A stretch of DNA of 64,000 bases from assembly GCF_003013815.1 (NCBI RefSeq), contig NZ_PRLH01000001.1, positions 1 to 64,000 on the forward strand, read 5' to 3'. Each line of letters begins with the position of its first letter. Position 1 is the stretch's first letter. The translations under genes were made by a program, and so were the position numbers. A model generated the notes under the pieces. It had not been told where the DNA came from. It did no database searches and saw only the letters and a list, made by a program, of their open reading frames with translations. Below, in pieces: positions 37,425 to 46,316 of the stretch. This DNA is from Cyanothece sp. BG0011. Lineage in GTDB: Bacteria > Cyanobacteriota > Cyanobacteriia > Cyanobacteriales > Microcystaceae.

Positions 37425-38831
37425 TTACCTCTGGTTCCGTTTCCAACTGGATTGATTGGATAACAGAGGAGGGGTATTAGTGGGTTCTAATCCTAAGTCT
37501 TCCCATCTTGCGGTCTGAACTACCGCCGTGTTGCTCGTTTGTGAACCACAAGACTTATTGTTTGACCATTCTTTTGCCCAAACAGTCCCTTTTATCCCCC
37601 CTTCCCCGCCTCCAGTTCCTGCAGTTCCTACGGCGTATTCAGGAGCAAAGATAAAGGCTTCAATGCGTTTATTTCCTGCTGTACAAATGGTGTTTGTCGA
37701 ATCACCAAGACCATAAATTTTAAAGTCAGTGGGTGAACAACCAAAGATAGGAGTCCCGTCGGTATTAGTGCAACTATGAGTAATGCCACTGTTGCTCTTA
37801 ACTATCATGCTGCCGTTGAGATACAAAGTAACTTTTTTGCCGGGTTCGATGGTTAGGGAATGGGAACCAGAATCAAAGTTAATGTCTTCGACTTCGTATT
37901 CATAAACGTCAACAGTTCTATTGTTAATGGTTTTGCTGATAGGAGTGTCTCCAACTCTGGGTAAGGTAATGTCTCCTGAAACGCCAGCTAAGGTTCCATC
38001 TTTGTTTTCTCCGACGACTCCTAAATAAATGGCTGTCGAAGGGATTTCAGGGGGTTCAGGGAATTGTATGTTAGTGTGTTTAGCTTGGTAAGGTTGACCG
38101 GTTTGGGGATCGGTTCCTGTAACATTGAGGTTGTCAAGTTGGTCTTTGGTTAAGTTACAATTTCCCATTAACACATCCCCTTGAATCCCATTTCCTCCTG
38201 TACCGTCGGTGGGGTCATCGTTTAACCAGACTCCAGGAATGGGAGTATCTTCTACTGGCCCGGGAGAAACGGGAATTTCTACGGTTAGTTGACTCACGGA
38301 ACCTGTCAGGTCGTTATCGCCCCGAATTCGTCCTTCTACGGTTAATTTACCCTCACCAGGAGCAACGCCAGGGTTGGCATATTCATAAGACAGTAAGCGA
38401 TATTCTCCTTGTTTGGCATTATTAGGATCGATGGGTTGCCAGTCTTGGTTAAGGGCAATGTCTCGGACTTCTGTTGCTTTGGACGGTTCACAAACAGTCA
38501 GGTTAGGAACATTAACCGCATTGGCCCAACTGGGGGTGGTTCCGGTATCGCTACAGAGTCCGTTCGTATCTCGAGTGTCACAGTCAGGATACATAGCCAG
38601 GTAACGGTTTTCATTCAACAAGGAAAAAATACGAGTGGCTCCAACTTCGGCAGCGTTCATACTTTCTGCTGTGCTTTGTTGTGCTTGCACATGGCTTTGA
38701 TTGGTTTGCGATCGGACAATCATCAAGGTTCCGGCTAACATCATAACCACACCAATGCCGAGGGCGAAAGGTAAGGCCATGCCTTGATTGTTATTAGAGT
38801 TTATTAAAAGGAGTTTTAATCTGGCATTCAT
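37425..38831 (-). CDS. PilX-like minor pilin-associated protein (second copy)
   Basis: A 468-residue protein with an N-terminal hydrophobic helix (MALPFALGIGVVMMLAGTLMIV), the PilX style: membrane-anchored but without a clear prepilin Glu +5. It contains a long extracellular beta-rich region with conserved Cys (MGNCNLTKDQL, SCTNTDGTPIFGC, CSPTDFKIYGLG). The last third, GGGEGGIKGTVWAKEW and TAVVQTARWEDLGLEP, is clearly paralogous to the gene upstream at 38959. The two copies probably arose by duplication. The ATG is at 38831, with a GGGAG heptamer repeat in the gap upstream. It is part of the minor-pilin operon. Confidence 0.75.
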   Translation of the reverse strand: MNARLKLLLINSNNNQGMALPFALGIGVVMMLAGTLMIVRSQTNQSHVQAQQSTAESMNAAEVGATRIFSLLNENRYLAMYPDCDTRDTNGLCSDTGTTPSWANAVNVPNLTVCEPSKATEVRDIALNQDWQPIDPNNAKQGEYRLLSYEYANPGVAPGEGKLTVEGRIRGDNDLTGSVSQLTVEIPVSPGPVEDTPIPGVWLNDDPTDGTGGNGIQGDVLMGNCNLTKDQLDNLNVTGTDPQTGQPYQAKHTNIQFPEPPEIPSTAIYLGVVGENKDGTLAGVSGDITLPRVGDTPISKTINNRTVDVYEYEVEDINFDSGSHSLTIEPGKKVTLYLNGSMIVKSNSGITHSCTNTDGTPIFGCSPTDFKIYGLGDSTNTICTAGNKRIEAFIFAPEYAVGTAGTGGGEGGIKGTVWAKEWSNNKSCGSQTSNTAVVQTARWEDLGLEPTNTPPLLSNQSSWKRNQR

Positions 38832-38853
38832 GGGAGTGTGGGTGTAGGGTGTG

Positions 38854-38894
38854 GGGAGCAGGGAGTAGGGAGTAGGGAGCAGGGAGTAGGGAGT
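38854..38894. repeat. GGGAGCA/GGGAGTA heptamer tandem repeat
   Basis: Six units, GGGAGCA or GGGAGTA, in a row in the gap between the two PilX-like genes. They are typical cyanobacterial short tandemly repeated elements and are related in sequence to the repeats at 4325-4376 and inside 12414-12533. Confidence 0.85.
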
Positions 38895-38958
38895 GATAAT
38901 CTTGTAGAAATTTTTCGACTCCGAACTCCGAACTTGTGATGACTAGATTAATTACTGC

Positions 38959-40794
38959 TTAGTCGGGATCGCTGGAGTGATATTCTATGGTTTTGACATT
39001 AGCTGGTTGCCCAACGGTCATGGGTGGTGTAGGCTCTGGTGTTTCGATACCAAGGTCTAACCAATCTCCGGTTTGAACGACATGGGCCCCACTTTTACTA
39101 TTAGAACCACAGGTTTGATTCCACGTTTTAATAAAGGCAACGCCATTAAGTCCGCCTTTACCGCCGCCACCTCCCATCATTCCTAAATCGGCTTTAGGGG
39201 CCCAGAGAAAAGCATGGAATTTTTTGTTTCCGTTCATACAAACAGAGGTGGTATCGTGTCCCCAAACTTGGAAGTCAACGGGTTTACAAGAACCTGTACA
39301 GTCAGGTAGTTTGAAAGCTTGTTTGATGCCATTAATATTGTCATCGCCAACATGAGCAATTTCTGTATTTTTGTCGACGTTACCGTAAAGGTGGAAAATG
39401 ACTCGTTGACGATTTCCTGAAGCATCTACTGTTCTGATAGCAGCTTTAACACTTCCAAGACTGTTGTTAACTTTATAGTCATAGATACACAGTGTTGTGC
39501 CATCATCTAGAGTTTGGGTACGAGTGGCTGTATCACTGGATCGAGGAAATACTGTCCAATCTCCGTTTTTACTGGCATCAACTTGGGTTCCACAGCTACC
39601 GCTACTACCGCCACTGCCACTACTACCACTACTACCGCTACTGCCACTACTACCGCTACTACCGCTACTGCCACTACTACCGCTACTGCCACTACTACCG
39701 CTACTGCCACTACTACCGCTATTACCCTTACCCTTATTATTTTTGTTATTTTTAGCTAAAGCAACACCACCCAACATATTATTAAATGTTTTATCAAAAA
39801 ATTCATTCATCCCATGAGCAATAGTATCCAAAGGACTTTGCTTAGGATTACTTGCTAAAGCTGAAGTAATATCAATAGGGGTGACACCAACATCAGTGAT
39901 TTGTTTTTTATAAGTTTCTTGTAATGTTTTCTCATCAGGAAACTTATATTCTGCAACTTGAGCGAGTTTAAAGGTCGTACCTGATGGGAGTTCTCCATCT
40001 TTAATGGCTTCAGCAAGACCCCCTCCACTACCAAAAACTTTTGTATTAATTTCAGCGACTTTAGCTGCATCATCAGTTACACTACAATCATCGCCACCAC
40101 TGCCTATCCAAACGTGAGCAGCAACAATATCATCTAAACCACTGCCGTTTTGAACCCACAACCCAGGACTGTCTCCTGCTTCGATCTCCACCTCATTTTC
40201 ACTGAGGGGGATTTTAACTTCTAATCGAGTGGGGGCTTCTTTTAAATCATTATCTACATTGGCCTTAGCTTCAATGGTTAAGGTTCCCATCTCTTGTCCA
40301 GCTATAGCTGGTTGAAAGGTTGTGAATCTAAATTGGCCTTGATTAGGATTGGATTCATCCATCTTTAACCATTTATAATCTGTGCCATCTTTTTCAGTAT
40401 ATTTACCAATTTCTTGTTTAACTTCGTCCACTTTGGCATCAATTTCTGACTGGGTTAAACTTTGACCTTCACAAGTATTTCTAATCTGTGCTTCTAGTTT
40501 AGATTCAACGTCTGCATTCTGCCAATCATCCATCTCCATTTCTGCTAAAAAGGGATATTTCCCTAAGAGGTATTGTATTCTGGCAATGGCAACTTCTCCG
40601 GTGGTTTTACCTTTAGCAGTTGCTTCTTGAGCAGCTATTTTTTCTGTTTCACTACTGCTTCTGAGTAACATAACAGCCCCGGTTGCTGCCATGAGAACGC
40701 CGGCGGTTAACACAAATCCTAACGCAAACCCTTTGTTACTTCTACGGGAGAGGCGAGAGAGAAACAAAAAAGTTTCTGTGTATCTGGTATTCAT
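38959..40794 (-). CDS. PilX-like minor pilin-associated protein with (Gly-Ser-Ser) linker (first copy)
   Basis: A 611-residue paralogue of the next gene and first of the operon. An N-terminal hydrophobic helix (ALGFVLTAGVLMAATGAVMLL) is followed by an alpha-rich region (residues 45-300), then a linker of about a dozen Gly-Ser-Ser triplets near residues 355-400, and a C-terminal domain shared with 37425-38831 (GGGGKGGLNGVAFIKTW and HVVQTGDWLDLGIE). Cys residues in pairs suggest disulfides. The linker is encoded by an 18-base tandem repeat (39594-39722), liable to slipped-strand length change. A long intergenic region with several palindromes lies upstream and is the likely operon promoter. Confidence 0.75.
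   Translation of the reverse strand: MNTRYTETFLFLSRLSRRSNKGFALGFVLTAGVLMAATGAVMLLRSSSETEKIAAQEATAKGKTTGEVAIARIQYLLGKYPFLAEMEMDDWQNADVESKLEAQIRNTCEGQSLTQSEIDAKVDEVKQEIGKYTEKDGTDYKWLKMDESNPNQGQFRFTTFQPAIAGQEMGTLTIEAKANVDNDLKEAPTRLEVKIPLSENEVEIEAGDSPGLWVQNGSGLDDIVAAHVWIGSGGDDCSVTDDAAKVAEINTKVFGSGGGLAEAIKDGELPSGTTFKLAQVAEYKFPDEKTLQETYKKQITDVGVTPIDITSALASNPKQSPLDTIAHGMNEFFDKTFNNMLGGVALAKNNKNNKGKGNSGSSGSSGSSGSSGSSGSSGSSGSSGSSGSSGSSGSGGSSGSCGTQVDASKNGDWTVFPRSSDTATRTQTLDDGTTLCIYDYKVNNSLGSVKAAIRTVDASGNRQRVIFHLYGNVDKNTEIAHVGDDNINGIKQAFKLPDCTGSCKPVDFQVWGHDTTSVCMNGNKKFHAFLWAPKADLGMMGGGGGKGGLNGVAFIKTWNQTCGSNSKSGAHVVQTGDWLDLGIETPEPTPPMTVGQPANVKTIEYHSSDPD
39594..39722. repeat. 18-base tandem repeat coding for the Gly-Ser-Ser linker
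   Basis: Alternating CCGCTACTG and CCACTACTA nine-base blocks run for about 129 bases inside the first PilX-like gene. Each nine bases encode one Gly-Ser-Ser on the minus strand. Low-complexity DNA of this kind often varies in copy number. Confidence 0.85.
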
Positions 40795-41204
40795 AATTTT
40801 TGTCCTAAAGTTACTATAAAATATTGGTAGTATTCAGCACTGACTACGACAATATAGAGCTAGTTTTTACCCCCTAGCTCTGGTGCTTATTATCAGAGAG
40901 TCGGTCACCAATAGCAGTGATTAAATGGGCAATAATTTAGTGATAGTGATCACTTCTCTATTATTCCTATGAATTTATTAAATAAAAACAGTAAAATTAA
41001 GGATTTTTGCGCCTATAATCCTCAGTAAATTTTGTCGACAAAAGATTGATTCCGTTAAGTTTAGGTATTGATTACGTAATCTTACTGAGATTGCTGGTTT
41101 CCTACCCCCCTGCCCCTAACCCCCCCTGCCCCCCTTTTAAAGGGGGGTGTGGGGGGTTAGGGGATAGAGGAAGGTGCAAGATGTGAGTTGAAGGAATTAA
41201 TATC
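40795..41204. other. 410-bp intergenic region with palindromes and a G-rich hairpin
   Basis: This lies upstream of the pilin operon and downstream of the caspase-like gene, both on the minus strand. It holds palindromes AGTGATCACT (40945-40954), TTTTGTCGACAAAA (41030-41043) and GATTACGTAATC (41070-41081), plus the hairpin at 41113-41163. No coding frame was seen. Confidence 0.6.
41113..41163. repeat. Large G/C-run hairpin with G-quadruplex potential
   Basis: CCCCTAACCCCCC-type left arm (41113-41137) pairs with the right arm from 41139 to 41163, which reads as G6, TGT, G6, TTA, G4 on the plus strand. The arms are complementary apart from one bulge, with a short TTTTAAA centre. It sits 41 bases after the stop of the caspase-like gene, seen from that gene's direction of transcription. 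Confidence 0.75.
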
Positions 41205-42887
41205 TTAGTTAGATGAACGATTCTGATGTTGTTGCCAGTTTATTTTTGCTTCTTGTGCCATTGGATACACTTGAGTATCATTAGGAACTAATTCAATGGT
41301 TTCAATGGCTAAGGTTAATTGTCCTTGTTGGGCCCTGGTTTGAGCTAATTGATATATATTTTTACTTAATTGTTCAATGAGTTTTCTGGCATGATGATAG
41401 CCTAACTCTTTTTTATCTAAGTGTTTTAGGAGTCTAATGGCTCGGTTATAAGATGATGCTTGGTTGGGTTCAATTAAAGATAGGGCAGCTTCGATTAAAA
41501 CTTGATTATCTTGTTGTTTTTGACTAAGGGTTTGCCACTCTTTTAAAGATTGTTGTGCCAAGTTATAAAGTTGTTGATTATCGGGAGGAACGAGTTTAAC
41601 GGCTGCGATCGCCCCTTGAAAATCTCCTATAATCGCCCTTCCTTGAGCTATATCTAGGATCATTTGACTCCATTGCTTAATTTTGACCTGAGCTTGCTGA
41701 TACAGGGCTGTATGGGGCTGTATTTGTCGAGCATAGTTAATGGCTTCATTTAACTGGGATGCTTGCTGCATACTTAGGGAAATTTTCCCATAGTCTAAAA
41801 TTTGTTGATTTTCCTGTATTTTTTGGTAATTAATGGTGTTAAGATGTTGACGAATTTTCAGAGACATCCACCATAAAATGACTGTTATTCCTAATATTCC
41901 TCCTATCCATAATAAGTATTTTCTAATAGGTGACTTTTGTGGGGTTTGAGTCGTTGTTTTTGATGTTGAAGAGACAGAAGATACAGCAGTAGAAATGGGT
42001 TTATTATTAGTTTCTGTCAGAGGGATATTTAAGGATAGTTGGGGCTTAAAAGGGGTTGGTGGTACTTTAGGTAAAATTAGGGTGCTTGTGGGCTGTTTTT
42101 CAGGGGTTTGAGGGGACTTGTGTTGAATTTTAAAAGATAAATTTTTATTTTCTTGAGGGTTGACGACTTGCTTTTTAGAAATGGGTAATAGGGGTTTATG
42201 GCGAACTTTTTCAGGACTAATAATAATGGGAAGGGCGATGGCTGGAAAATTCTTTTGATGGGAAGGATTTAATCTTTCTTTTAAGTAGCAGTCTAGCTTA
42301 TGAAGGGTTAAATGATGACTATAATAGCGCAAGGCTTCGGTTAATGCACTAATAAAGATACTTTTTTCTGCACTGATGCTTTGATAGACAGGGGAACGAC
42401 AGGAAAAAATTAAAGAAATGTTTTTTTTCTGAGCTAAGTCTAAAGTAATTTGTCCTAGTTTACCATCTTTTAAAGGGTTTTGTAAGTCTAGAATAATTAG
42501 TAAGTTTTGGCTGTTATATTGTAATTTTTCAAAAAGCGATCGCACTTTTATGGCGGTTTGGGGAATACTGTTTAAGTTACTATCAATAGGAAGTAAGTAG
42601 TCATCTCCTTGATAATTAATACCGTATCCTTGAAAGAAAAACCAACAATATTCAACTTTAATTAAACTATCATTAATCCATTGTAAAATGTTATCTCGGT
42701 TAGGATAAGTTGAACGTTTTCCTGGGGAGGGAGAGGTATCCGTTAGTAATAATAATTGATGGGATGGGATCTTAGCTTCTTCAAAGAAATAGCGATAAAG
42801 TGCTTGTGCGCTATTTTCAGCCCCGGTTAAAGGTTGATAATGTAAATAGTCTTCTATTCCGATACATATAGCACGAAAATTATTCAT
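41205..42887 (-). CDS. Caspase-fold (peptidase C14) protein without catalytic His/Cys
   Basis: A 560-residue orthocaspase-like protein that appears enzymatically dead. The fold is recognisable: NNFRAICIGIEDY, NRDNILQWI, then FFFQGYG and NLLIILDLQNP. Active members have GHG and D-x-C here; this one has Tyr88 in place of His and Gln136 in place of Cys. A polar linker (residues 225-320), one membrane helix (about 320-345) and a C-terminal array of TPR-like helices (EAINYARQIQPHTALY, AIAAVKLVPP, AIETIELVPN) follow. Pseudo-orthocaspases with replaced dyads are known in cyanobacteria. It lies next to the Gld-like ABC genes, same strand, and may be a scaffold. The repeat motif links it to 394-2427. 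Confidence 0.85.
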   Translation of the reverse strand: MNNFRAICIGIEDYLHYQPLTGAENSAQALYRYFFEEAKIPSHQLLLLTDTSPSPGKRSTYPNRDNILQWINDSLIKVEYCWFFFQGYGINYQGDDYLLPIDSNLNSIPQTAIKVRSLFEKLQYNSQNLLIILDLQNPLKDGKLGQITLDLAQKKNISLIFSCRSPVYQSISAEKSIFISALTEALRYYSHHLTLHKLDCYLKERLNPSHQKNFPAIALPIIISPEKVRHKPLLPISKKQVVNPQENKNLSFKIQHKSPQTPEKQPTSTLILPKVPPTPFKPQLSLNIPLTETNNKPISTAVSSVSSTSKTTTQTPQKSPIRKYLLWIGGILGITVILWWMSLKIRQHLNTINYQKIQENQQILDYGKISLSMQQASQLNEAINYARQIQPHTALYQQAQVKIKQWSQMILDIAQGRAIIGDFQGAIAAVKLVPPDNQQLYNLAQQSLKEWQTLSQKQQDNQVLIEAALSLIEPNQASSYNRAIRLLKHLDKKELGYHHARKLIEQLSKNIYQLAQTRAQQGQLTLAIETIELVPNDTQVYPMAQEAKINWQQHQNRSSN

Positions 42888-42992
42888 AATAACTATGGTT
42901 TTTTCTTTGTTTCCCCATCTTATTGATGAGACTTATTAAACAAAGATACCGTTCCCTATTTCTTGATGAGATTATAAAAACAATCTGAAAAT

Positions 42993-43556
42993 TTATTGAT
43001 TATTTTTAGTCCATTCTTCTGGTTGTCTATCTACTGCATACTGAAAATTTTTCGGAACTAAATTAAGGGTTATTTCTTCTGATGATGAGGAAGGGGGATC
43101 AATTTGAGCATATAATAATTCTCCTTGAAAATTGGGTTGACCTAAAATTATTTTATGTTGTTTGTTATTATCAAGTTCAATGATAATTGTTCCTAGGGGT
43201 TTCTCTAAACCATAGTCTTTTTTTTGATTTTCAGGAACGGTTAAACTTCTCTCACTTTCACTGGTAACTAACAGATTAGTTAAAAAAGAAATCACTGCAT
43301 CATTAGCAACTGTATCTTGGGGTTCTTTCATTTGCCAAGGTTGATTTTCATCACTGGTTTTCTCAAATTTATAGGTTTGATCTTTGCTTTGAATAGTTAA
43401 TGCTTTGATGTCATCTTCCTCGAAGGTAAATAGTTGTTTGTTGGTAGCTTCAATTTGTTCTTGTTGGGGATTAATTTGCAATTCATAGACATAAACCCCA
43501 ATCCCTAGAATAATGGCAATTCCTAATAAAATCCATGTGGTATTTTTTAACTTCAT
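42993..43556 (-). CDS. DUF4340 domain protein, partner of the Gld-like ABC system
   Basis: A 187-residue membrane-anchored protein. ATG 43556 is chosen (MKLKNTTWILLG), with GAGG 6 bases upstream. One N-terminal helix (TWILLGIAIILGIGVYVYEL) is followed by a periplasmic domain with TFEEDDIKALTIQSKDQTYKFEK, WQMKEP, VTSESERSL and DYGLEKPLGTIIIEL, matching DUF4340. In bacteria, DUF4340 genes regularly follow GldG-like genes. The coding region starts 24 bp after the GldG-like stop, so the four genes 47312 to 42993 form one operon. Exact function unknown. Confidence 0.85.
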   Translation of the reverse strand: MKLKNTTWILLGIAIILGIGVYVYELQINPQQEQIEATNKQLFTFEEDDIKALTIQSKDQTYKFEKTSDENQPWQMKEPQDTVANDAVISFLTNLLVTSESERSLTVPENQKKDYGLEKPLGTIIIELDNNKQHKIILGQPNFQGELLYAQIDPPSSSSEEITLNLVPKNFQYAVDRQPEEWTKNNQ

Positions 43557-43579
43557 AATTAACCTCTTTATTGTTAATT

Positions 43580-45487
43580 TTATCTTCTTCGCCACCAGGT
43601 TATTCCAGCAGCAATTAAACCTAACAAAGGAACAACCCCTAATGACAATATGGTGATTAAATTAGCTTGTACAGGGGATAAATTAAGTCTTCTATCTTTC
43701 GCTTCTCTGGGACGAATAGATAAGGGTTGATCATCTTGATTACTTAACCATTGTACAGAGTTTAAAAAGACATCTCCGTTTAATTGTTGATTAAATAAAC
43801 TATCAGTAGCAAAGGTGGAATTACCAATAATGACTAAACGAGACTCTATTTTCTCTTTTTCAGGGTTATTATTTTGCTCATTATTAGAAGGGTTAGAAGT
43901 GTTTTCTTCTGTTTGCTTTTCAGTGGTTTCATTGTTAACGGATGAGTCGGAGTTATTAATATTTTCTGTTTCCTCTTCATTTACATCAGATTGATTATTA
44001 ATGGTGTCACTATTGTTATCATCCTTTTCTTGTTCAGTATTATTATTAACTTGATTATCAGAAGAATCTGACTGATTTTCTTCCTCCGTTTCTTGTTCGG
44101 AATTATTGTTATTTTCTATTTCCTTGTTTTCAGATTCATCTAAGTTTTCAATCCCTTCATTTGTTTCACTATTTTGATTGTCTTCTTTTGTATCATTAGT
44201 GACAACTTCTTGATCAATTGTACGGGTTAATGCTACTCCTAAATCAAAAGGTCCGGGAATATCTTCTTGAGGATCAAAAATAACTTCTTCTGATTCTAAA
44301 TTACTTTCAGCCCACATTTGTTCGTTAGTGACTAATAATGAGGTTGCTTCGACATTTTCAACTTCAATAGTATCAACGGGACGAGATATAGGATAGAAAG
44401 AAATGCTATTAGCAAATTCTTCTGTAATAGGATGGTTTCCGTAGTTGGTAATAAAAGGAGTTGTTGGCCCTAAACCGACAACATTTCCTGATCCTGAACC
44501 GTCTATAATAATACGATTATCTAATTGAATTCCCCAGTCTTTTAGTATCGGTTCTAACCCTGCATCTGAGGTAGGATCAAGTAATAAGAAGAGGTTACCC
44601 CCTTGTTCAGAATATTCTTTTAATGCTGTCACTTCTTGGTCAAATAATTGACGTTTGGGACTTGCAATAATAATGACATCTGCATCATCAGGAATACCGG
44701 CATTTTCTATTAAGTTTAAGGGTTTTACTTCATACCCTTTACTTTCAAGACTATTGGTTGCTTCTGATAAACTTCCTTCGGGAGAGGGTTCTAAAGAATA
44801 TTCTCCATGGCCTTGTAAGATATAAACGTTTGGGATATAGTCTTTCTGGATTTTTTCGATCGCATTGGTTAACTTGATTTCTGATAAGGGTTCCCTTTGG
44901 TTGAAAACGATTAAAGTTTGAACTAATTGTTTTTTATCTCCATATTCTAGATAAACATCTCCTAATGATTGAACATTAAACTGTTGAGTAAGTCCCACTT
45001 TTATATCAGGATCAACTAATTCAAATTGAAAGTTATTATTGTACCGTTGGTAGTTTTCTAATAAGTCTTCGTCTTGGGGAGTTATGTCTTTATCAAAAAC
45101 ATAAACTTTCGTCGGTTTATCTAGATTTTCAACAATTTCTTGAGTTTCTGGGGATAAAGTGTAAAGTTGGGTTTCAGTTAAATCGATTCGAGGAGAATAA
45201 CGAACTGCAATAAAATTAATTAATGCTAATATAATCACCAAGGATAAGACAGAAACAAACGCATTTGTACTTGTTTGTGTTGATCTTTTTTGCCAAAAAC
45301 TTCTTCCTGTTACTAATAAGTAGATTAACCAGATAAATAAGCAAACACCACCAACAATCACTAAAGTGAGATAAAGTACACTTTGAGTTTTAGTAATAAA
45401 AATAGGAACTAAACCTGCAACGGTTAAAATTAACCCAGGAATGAATAAATATTTAAGAATAGTTTTGTAGTTGCTTATCTTTTTCAT
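43580..45487 (-). CDS. GldG-like ABC transporter auxiliary protein with acidic Asn-rich insertion
   Basis: A 635-residue protein of the GldG / 'ABC-type uncharacterised transport' group. Two membrane helices near the N-terminus (residues 15-60), a third near 85-105 (FVSVLSLVIILALINFIAV), then the GldG core with RIDLTETQLYTLSPETQEIV, VYILQGHGEYSL and IIASPKRQLFDQEV, and a C-terminal helix with basic end (PLLGLIAAGITWWRRR). Within the periplasmic part, about residues 415-545 are an unusual stretch of Asn, Glu, Asp, Ser and Gln, unlike the rest. Afterwards the core resumes (IESRLVIIGNSTFATDS). In Bacteroidetes GldA, GldF and GldG make a gliding-related transporter; the cyanobacterial role is not known. 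Confidence 0.85.
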   Translation of the reverse strand: MKKISNYKTILKYLFIPGLILTVAGLVPIFITKTQSVLYLTLVIVGGVCLFIWLIYLLVTGRSFWQKRSTQTSTNAFVSVLSLVIILALINFIAVRYSPRIDLTETQLYTLSPETQEIVENLDKPTKVYVFDKDITPQDEDLLENYQRYNNNFQFELVDPDIKVGLTQQFNVQSLGDVYLEYGDKKQLVQTLIVFNQREPLSEIKLTNAIEKIQKDYIPNVYILQGHGEYSLEPSPEGSLSEATNSLESKGYEVKPLNLIENAGIPDDADVIIIASPKRQLFDQEVTALKEYSEQGGNLFLLLDPTSDAGLEPILKDWGIQLDNRIIIDGSGSGNVVGLGPTTPFITNYGNHPITEEFANSISFYPISRPVDTIEVENVEATSLLVTNEQMWAESNLESEEVIFDPQEDIPGPFDLGVALTRTIDQEVVTNDTKEDNQNSETNEGIENLDESENKEIENNNNSEQETEEENQSDSSDNQVNNNTEQEKDDNNSDTINNQSDVNEEETENINNSDSSVNNETTEKQTEENTSNPSNNEQNNNPEKEKIESRLVIIGNSTFATDSLFNQQLNGDVFLNSVQWLSNQDDQPLSIRPREAKDRRLNLSPVQANLITILSLGVVPLLGLIAAGITWWRRR

Positions 45488-45519
45488 ATTTCAATAAAAT
45501 TTATTTTTTTATAACACTT

Positions 45520-46305
45520 TTAAGAACGTTGATAACGTAACGCTTCAATAGATTGTGCAGTTAAGAAAATACCTAGTAAAATATAACTAGCAAATAAAAC
45601 TAAACTACTGACATCTAATACTCCTTTCACTAAATCTGTATAACGATCAAACAAAGAAAGATAGGATAAAATGCTTTTAAAGGGTTCTTGTAAATTAGCG
45701 GCGATCGCATCCATAATCCATAAAAATAAGACTAAAATAAAGGTCAGAATATAAGCTAAAATTCCGCTATCCGTTAAAGAAGAAATGAACATTCCTAAAG
45801 AAAGAATAGCAGTAGCGACCAAAATCAAAGATCCATGAGATAATAAAATAATATTCAAATTAACAGGAGGACTAGCATTACTAAAGATAATAATCTCATA
45901 AATCCAAAATGGTATCATTAAGACAATAAAAAAGGCTAAAACTCCTAATAATTTTCCGATAGCAACCACCCAGTTTGTTACGGGAGATGTGGCTAATAAT
46001 TCTAAGGTTCCCCGTTTTCTTTCTTCGGAATATAATCCCATCGATAAAGCAGGTAATAAGACTAATAAAAGAGAAATAATGACTCCAAAAAAACTATCTA
46101 TAAATTGACCTGGTACGTCCACAGGGGTGGATAATTGGCCACTTTGTTCTAAAAATGAGAGAGTTTGTAAGATTTCTTCTAAAATAGCACTAAAAAAGAA
46201 CCCCCCGATTAACCAGAAAACAGCAGCGATAATATAGGCAAAGGGAGAGGTAAAATAACTTTGAAATTCTTTGCGGAAAATAGCAATTAAATTAGTTAGT
46301 ATCAT
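45520..46305 (-). CDS. GldF-like ABC transporter permease
   Basis: A 261-residue ABC-2 type permease with six predicted helices. It starts MILTNLIAIFRKEFQSYFTSPFAYI, typical of this family, and has the conserved cytoplasmic MGLYSEERKRGTLELLATSPVTNW motif that contacts the ATPase. It is 11 bp downstream of the ATPase gene and 32 bp upstream of the GldG-like gene. Together they form the exporter core. The substrate is unknown; related systems in other phyla serve gliding or cell-surface organisation. Confidence 0.88.
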   Translation of the reverse strand: MILTNLIAIFRKEFQSYFTSPFAYIIAAVFWLIGGFFFSAILEEILQTLSFLEQSGQLSTPVDVPGQFIDSFFGVIISLLLVLLPALSMGLYSEERKRGTLELLATSPVTNWVVAIGKLLGVLAFFIVLMIPFWIYEIIIFSNASPPVNLNIILLSHGSLILVATAILSLGMFISSLTDSGILAYILTFILVLFLWIMDAIAANLQEPFKSILSYLSLFDRYTDLVKGVLDVSSLVLFASYILLGIFLTAQSIEALRYQRS

Positions 46306-46316
46306 CTCAAGAATAG

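Noticed and set aside
39492-39817. Several open frames on both strands over the Gly-Ser-Ser tract, coding for Tyr/Arg/His, Leu/Pro, Thr/Ala or Val/Ala repeats
   Set aside because: They are frame shadows of the 18-base repeat within the PilX-like gene, which has the coherent flanking protein.
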